A stretch of 64,000 nt of DNA from Hyphococcus sp. (GTDB lineage: Bacteria > Pseudomonadota > Alphaproteobacteria > Caulobacterales > Parvularculaceae): the NCBI GenBank assembly GCA_028289605.1, contig JANQON010000003.1:248001-312000 (forward strand). Direction: 5' to 3'. A program made the translations under genes and the position numbers. This document shows, one piece after another, positions 60,814-64,000 of this stretch. The number at the start of each line of letters is the position of its first letter. The first letter of the stretch is position 1. Under the pieces are notes generated by a model. The model made no database searches, was not told the DNA's origin, and worked only from the letters and a program-made list of their open reading frames with translations.

Positions 60814-61466
60814 TGGCTGACGCAAAAACCGGATGGGACCGCAACGACATGGCGCGCCGCGCCGCGCAGGAACTTGAAGACGGATTTTACGTCAATCTCG
60901 GGATCGGGATTCCAACGTTGGTCGCCAACTATATCGGGGAAGGGATCGACGTGACCCTGCAGTCGGAAAACGGCATGCTCGGCATGGGGCCTTTTCCGTA
61001 TGAGGACGAGGTTGACCCCGATCTCATCAACGCGGGTAAGCAAACGATCACCGAGTTGCGCCGCACGTCCTATTTCTCATCGGCGGACTCCTTCGGCATG
61101 ATCCGCGGCGGGCATATCGATCTGTCGGTGCTCGGCGCCATGGAGGTTTCCGAAAACGGCGATCTCGCCAACTGGATGATCCCGGGCAAAATGGTCAAAG
61201 GCATGGGCGGGGCGATGGATCTCGTCGCGGGCGTGAAACGCGTCGTCGTCGTCATGGATCACGCGTCGAAATCCGGCGCGCCGAAGCTGTTGCATGAATG
61301 CTCGCTGCCGCTCACCGGCCGCCAGGTCGTCGACATGGTCATTACCAATCTCGGCGTCTTCGAGATCGACAGGGGCAAGGGCATGAAACTGGTGGAACTG
61401 GCGCCGGGGATCACCGTGGACGACGTGAAAGCGCAGACCGAAGCCGACTTCGGCGTCGCCGTGTAG
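60813..61466 (+). CDS. scoB: 3-oxoacid CoA-transferase subunit B
   Basis: 217 residues. The catalytic glutamate is Glu52 in LQSENGMLGMGPFPYEDEVD. Other features are YVNLGIGIPTLVANYI and KMVKGMGGAMDLVAGVKRVV. Forms the active enzyme with ScoA. Immediately followed by the DUF6817 pair. Confidence 0.93.
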   Translation: MADAKTGWDRNDMARRAAQELEDGFYVNLGIGIPTLVANYIGEGIDVTLQSENGMLGMGPFPYEDEVDPDLINAGKQTITELRRTSYFSSADSFGMIRGGHIDLSVLGAMEVSENGDLANWMIPGKMVKGMGGAMDLVAGVKRVVVVMDHASKSGAPKLLHECSLPLTGRQVVDMVITNLGVFEIDRGKGMKLVELAPGITVDDVKAQTEADFGVAV

Positions 61467-61506
61467 CGCCGGACCGCGCGCGCGGCCAGCTTGACGGAGG
61501 GATGTT

Positions 61507-62220
61507 TTGCCGCTCGCCCAAACGAACCTGCAACTCTTCAAGCAAGCCCGCGCCGCAGGCTACGACGCCGACGCCGTTTTGATCCTGCGCAAGGATTATG
61601 AAACCGCCTGTTTTCTGCACGCCCATGGCATGCGCCGCTCAGGCAAGCCTCTCTTGTGCCACCTGGTCGGGGCTGCAAGCGCGCTGATCGCGGACAATCA
61701 GGACATTCTGTTGGTGCGCGGATTACTCAACCACGCCGCCTACGTGCTCGGTCGGTTTCCGACGGGCGCGCGCGGCATGCGCGGCGACCATCGCCGATGG
61801 CTCCGCGGCCGCGTCGGCGCGGAGGTCGAACAGCTCATTTGCGACTACACGGCCTATAAATACTCGCCGGAGACCGTTGCCCGCCTCGCGGGCGGCAATC
61901 CTCAATCGCTGTCGGGCCGTGATCGTGAACTCCTGGTGATGCGGTTGTGCAATGATGTCGACGACGCGGCGGAGTTTGCGTCCGTCCTGGAGCGGAGCGC
62001 TCGCTGGCGAGACCCTTCCTATATTGAAAACCTGAAGGCGCTTTGCGTCGCTTTGAACCTTGAAGCCTGCAGCGCCGCGTTCGGCGAAATCGCCGCCGAC
62101 AGGGAAGACGCCGCATGGCTTTCGCCTGACGTGATCACCGGTTTCCTCGGTCATCGCCAGTCGGTGCTGCGCTACACGAAAGCGACGCTCCAGGACTGGC
62201 GTCGCGCTTTGCTAGGGTGA
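61507..62220 (+). CDS. DUF6817-like HD-type protein, copy 1
   Basis: 237 residues from a TTG after GGAGGG. A shared signature of copies 1 and 2 is LCHLVGAASALI, then LNHAAYVLGRFPTGARG and GDHRRWLRGRVGAEVEQLI. The spaced His and Asp/Glu residues resemble a degenerate HD-phosphohydrolase fold. No catalytic claim is made. It follows scoB by 40 bases, so it may be co-transcribed. Confidence 0.7.
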   Translation: MPLAQTNLQLFKQARAAGYDADAVLILRKDYETACFLHAHGMRRSGKPLLCHLVGAASALIADNQDILLVRGLLNHAAYVLGRFPTGARGMRGDHRRWLRGRVGAEVEQLICDYTAYKYSPETVARLAGGNPQSLSGRDRELLVMRLCNDVDDAAEFASVLERSARWRDPSYIENLKALCVALNLEACSAAFGEIAADREDAAWLSPDVITGFLGHRQSVLRYTKATLQDWRRALLG

Positions 62221-62361
62221 CCCGCCGGGGCGCCTGATCGACGCCAGGCCACAGCGCAACAAATGCGCTGCGGTATGCTATTTGCACTTTTCCAACGCTG
62301 ATGGGGGATTGGGATTAGAACCGCCGCACGCGCGAGGCCGTCGCGGCGGCAGGGGTTTACG

Positions 62362-63093
62362 GTGAGCCAACTCGCTCAGACGCATCTGCAGCTCATACGC
62401 CAGGCCCGAGAGGCCGGTTTCAGCCGTGCGGAGGTTTTTGACCTGCGGCGCGACTATGAGACCGCCTATCGCCTTCACGGGCACCTGGCGCGGTACAACG
62501 GCAGACCGTTTGTGTGCCACCTCATCGGCACCACCAGCGCGCTGATCAGCGAAAAGCGGCCGCTGCCCCTGGTGCGCGCCGGCCTTAACCATGCGGCTTA
62601 TGCGGTCGGCCGCTTTCCCAGCGGCGCCCGCGGCCGCCGCGGCGATCATCGACGATGGCTGATCTCGCGTCTCGGCGCCGAGGTCGAAGGCATCATCAGC
62701 GAGATTACCGATTTTCCCGAACTGGACGATTTGTTCAAAGGCGAGGTCGCCATCCCCGACGAGGACGGATCCGGCCGGGTCGGGGACATTCTCATCCAGG
62801 AAGTCTGCAACGAGGTCGACGACGGTCACTGTTTCGGCGCCTCCCTCGAGATCGGCGCCAAGTGGCGCCGCGACGGCTATATCGATTTTCTGCAGGGCTT
62901 CGCCCGGCGTTACGATCTTGATTTTTGTCTGCGGTCCCTGGAACAAATTCGCGCCGAACTCGCCGACGCCGAATGGCTGACGCCGCAAACCCATTTCACT
63001 TATTCGACCCATCGCCAGTCTGTGCCGCGCTATGTGAAAAACACTGCGCTCGCTTTTGGCAAAAAGCTGATCGGGCGATCCTATCATTATTGA
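62362..63093 (+). CDS. DUF6817-like HD-type protein, copy 2
   Basis: 243 residues from a GTG. Matches copy 1 at VCHLIGTTSALIS, LNHAAYAVGRFPSGARG and GDHRRWLISRLGAEVEGII, and at the end THRQSVPRYVKNTAL versus GHRQSVLRYTKATLQ. The two are clear tandem paralogues with about 140 bases between them. Function unknown. Confidence 0.75.
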   Translation: MSQLAQTHLQLIRQAREAGFSRAEVFDLRRDYETAYRLHGHLARYNGRPFVCHLIGTTSALISEKRPLPLVRAGLNHAAYAVGRFPSGARGRRGDHRRWLISRLGAEVEGIISEITDFPELDDLFKGEVAIPDEDGSGRVGDILIQEVCNEVDDGHCFGASLEIGAKWRRDGYIDFLQGFARRYDLDFCLRSLEQIRAELADAEWLTPQTHFTYSTHRQSVPRYVKNTALAFGKKLIGRSYHY

Positions 63094-63106
63094 TGAGGGC
63101 TTTCGG

Positions 63107-63234
63107 CCGCTCGTCCCGACGAAAGTCGGGATCTCGTGAAACTTGCTCAGGAATATGCCGTAGGAGGTCCCGACCCGACCGCAAAGCGGTCAATCTATAG
63201 TCTGCGCGCCTTCGCGCGCGGGCCGGGATGAGCG
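63107..63234. repeat. family A repeat, full-length copy
   Basis: 128 bases from CCGCTCGTCCCGACGAAAG to GGCCGGGATGAGCGG. The inner segments GTGAAACTTGCTCAGGAATA, CCCGACCGCAAAGCGGTCAA and TAGTCTGCGCGCCTTCGCGC match the 27 kb copy. Confidence 0.88.
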
Positions 63235-63248
63235 GGAAACTAAAGAAC

Positions 63249-63950
63249 CTACCCCGCCGCTTGAATGGCGGGAACAGCGTCGGCCTTGTCATGCCATTCG
63301 TGATGGACCGCGCAGGCGAGAAGGTGATCGAGGATCTTCTCGTCTCCAGACAGGGTCATGCGCTGTTTCGCTTCTGCGAGGGTGAGTTCGCCGCGATAGG
63401 CTTTCATCATGGTTTCAACGTCTGTCGACAATTTCGCTGCGGCCGGGGCGTCGGCGCCGCGCCGGGCGATCATCTCGTTGTTCATGTAGTAAAGCGTATA
63501 CGGATAATCATCGATCACCACATGAGCCACATAGGACAGCCCCGGCGCCGCGCAGTAATTGGCGAACAGCTCCAGGGCGAGGGCGACCGAATCCGGCTGC
63601 AGATCGTCTGAATAAATGCAGTCGCGGGCCGGCGAGGGGTCCGGGTGCGTCTTGAAATACTGGATCGACCAGCTCATCAGCTGGCGGATCGCCGGGCGCA
63701 ACGCCTCGCCCATTTGCGACAGGCGGTAGCCGCCGCGGGCGTCCGTCGGGGCGTCGATGATCCCCGCCTCATCCAGCTCCTTCAGGCGCTTGGACAACAA
63801 ATTCGCTCCGATTCCAGGCAAACCGGCCTGAAGGTCCCCGAACCGGCGCGGGCCCAGAAACAGGTCGCGCAGGATGAGCAGCGTCCAGCGCTCGCCCAGA
63901 ATGTCCAGGGCGTGGGCCAGAATACAGTCCTGATTATAACGTCTCGCCAT
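63249..63950 (-). CDS. HxlR-type winged-helix transcriptional regulator
   Basis: 233 residues. The N-terminal HxlR domain reads CILAHALDILGERWTLLILR and DLFLGPRRFGDLQAGLPGIG, ending in ARGGYRLSQMGEALRPAI. The C-terminal half resembles an SCP2-like ligand-binding domain. It probably senses an oxidant or small ligand and regulates a gene beyond the window edge. The ATG is followed by a promoter region running off the window. Confidence 0.88.
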   Translation of the reverse strand: MARRYNQDCILAHALDILGERWTLLILRDLFLGPRRFGDLQAGLPGIGANLLSKRLKELDEAGIIDAPTDARGGYRLSQMGEALRPAIRQLMSWSIQYFKTHPDPSPARDCIYSDDLQPDSVALALELFANYCAAPGLSYVAHVVIDDYPYTLYYMNNEMIARRGADAPAAAKLSTDVETMMKAYRGELTLAEAKQRMTLSGDEKILDHLLACAVHHEWHDKADAVPAIQAAG

Positions 63951-64000
63951 TGATTTCCTTATCTTTATTGGCGCAGCGCCGTTTTCGGCGCCGACCGCTC

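Overview
The window comes from a high-GC alphaproteobacterium, most likely in or near the Parvularculales/Caulobacterales–Hyphomonadaceae group. This is inferred from gene content: an ECF11 sigma factor with a ChrR-type zinc anti-sigma, DUF2336, an orphan DnaA domain IV protein, UrcA, and a DUF3450/TonB/ExbB/ExbD/TPR locus. Abundant palindromic intergenic repeats also fit. No rRNA gene is present, so the genus cannot be fixed. The replicon looks chromosomal: housekeeping genes (sufE, scoAB, tRNA-Pro, tRNA-Gln) are present and no phage, plasmid or insertion-sequence genes were seen.

1-8.2 kb is accessory in character, with visibly lower GC. It holds a TetR regulator cut by the window edge, a very large lipoprotein with Sel1-like repeats and a thioredoxin-like CxxC domain, several unassigned small proteins, and five copies of a short palindromic repeat (AATGTCCGC...). 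8.2-30 kb is a mosaic of short units: an NTF2-like gene and TetR regulator around a clear operator, a serine beta-lactamase-fold lipoprotein, a Tat-exported molybdenum hydroxylase pair, two DUF6090 paralogues, an AraC-controlled NTF2/hydrolase pair, an orphan ExbD beside a TIR-TPR protein, an esterase, three small VOC/YCII genes, an autoregulated-looking ribbon-helix-helix gene, an amidohydrolase lipoprotein, and two tRNAs.

30.7-36.6 kb is a seven-gene operon (DUF3450, long ExbB/TolQ-like, short ExbB, two ExbD, TonB, TPR) ending in a strong terminator. It should energise outer-membrane transport. 37-40.2 kb holds a lipoprotein, a DUF2336 protein and a ParA/RHH-like two-gene module. 41-49.2 kb is a ten-gene Mrp/Mbh-type cation/proton antiporter operon. 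It has three NuoL/M/N-like subunits, no full-length MrpA, and a subunit C carrying a large histidine-rich insertion.

49-64 kb carries an orphan DnaA domain IV protein, SufE, a membrane-anchored winged-helix regulator, UrcA, a histidine kinase without a visible response regulator, a minimal zincin protease, the sigma-E/ChrR pair divergent from an FAD oxidoreductase-DUF1365 pair (a photo-oxidative stress type cluster), 3-oxoacid CoA-transferase AB, tandem DUF6817 paralogues and an HxlR regulator.

From about 27 kb on, intergenic spaces hold at least two families of BIME/MITE-like palindromes. Family A has ends CCGCTCATCCCGGC; family B has ends starting TGTCATCGTCGG. In two places family B appears nested inside family A, and one family A copy lies inside the antiporter operon, where it abuts the next gene's ribosome binding site. 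All functions are read from sequence alone; no search was run.
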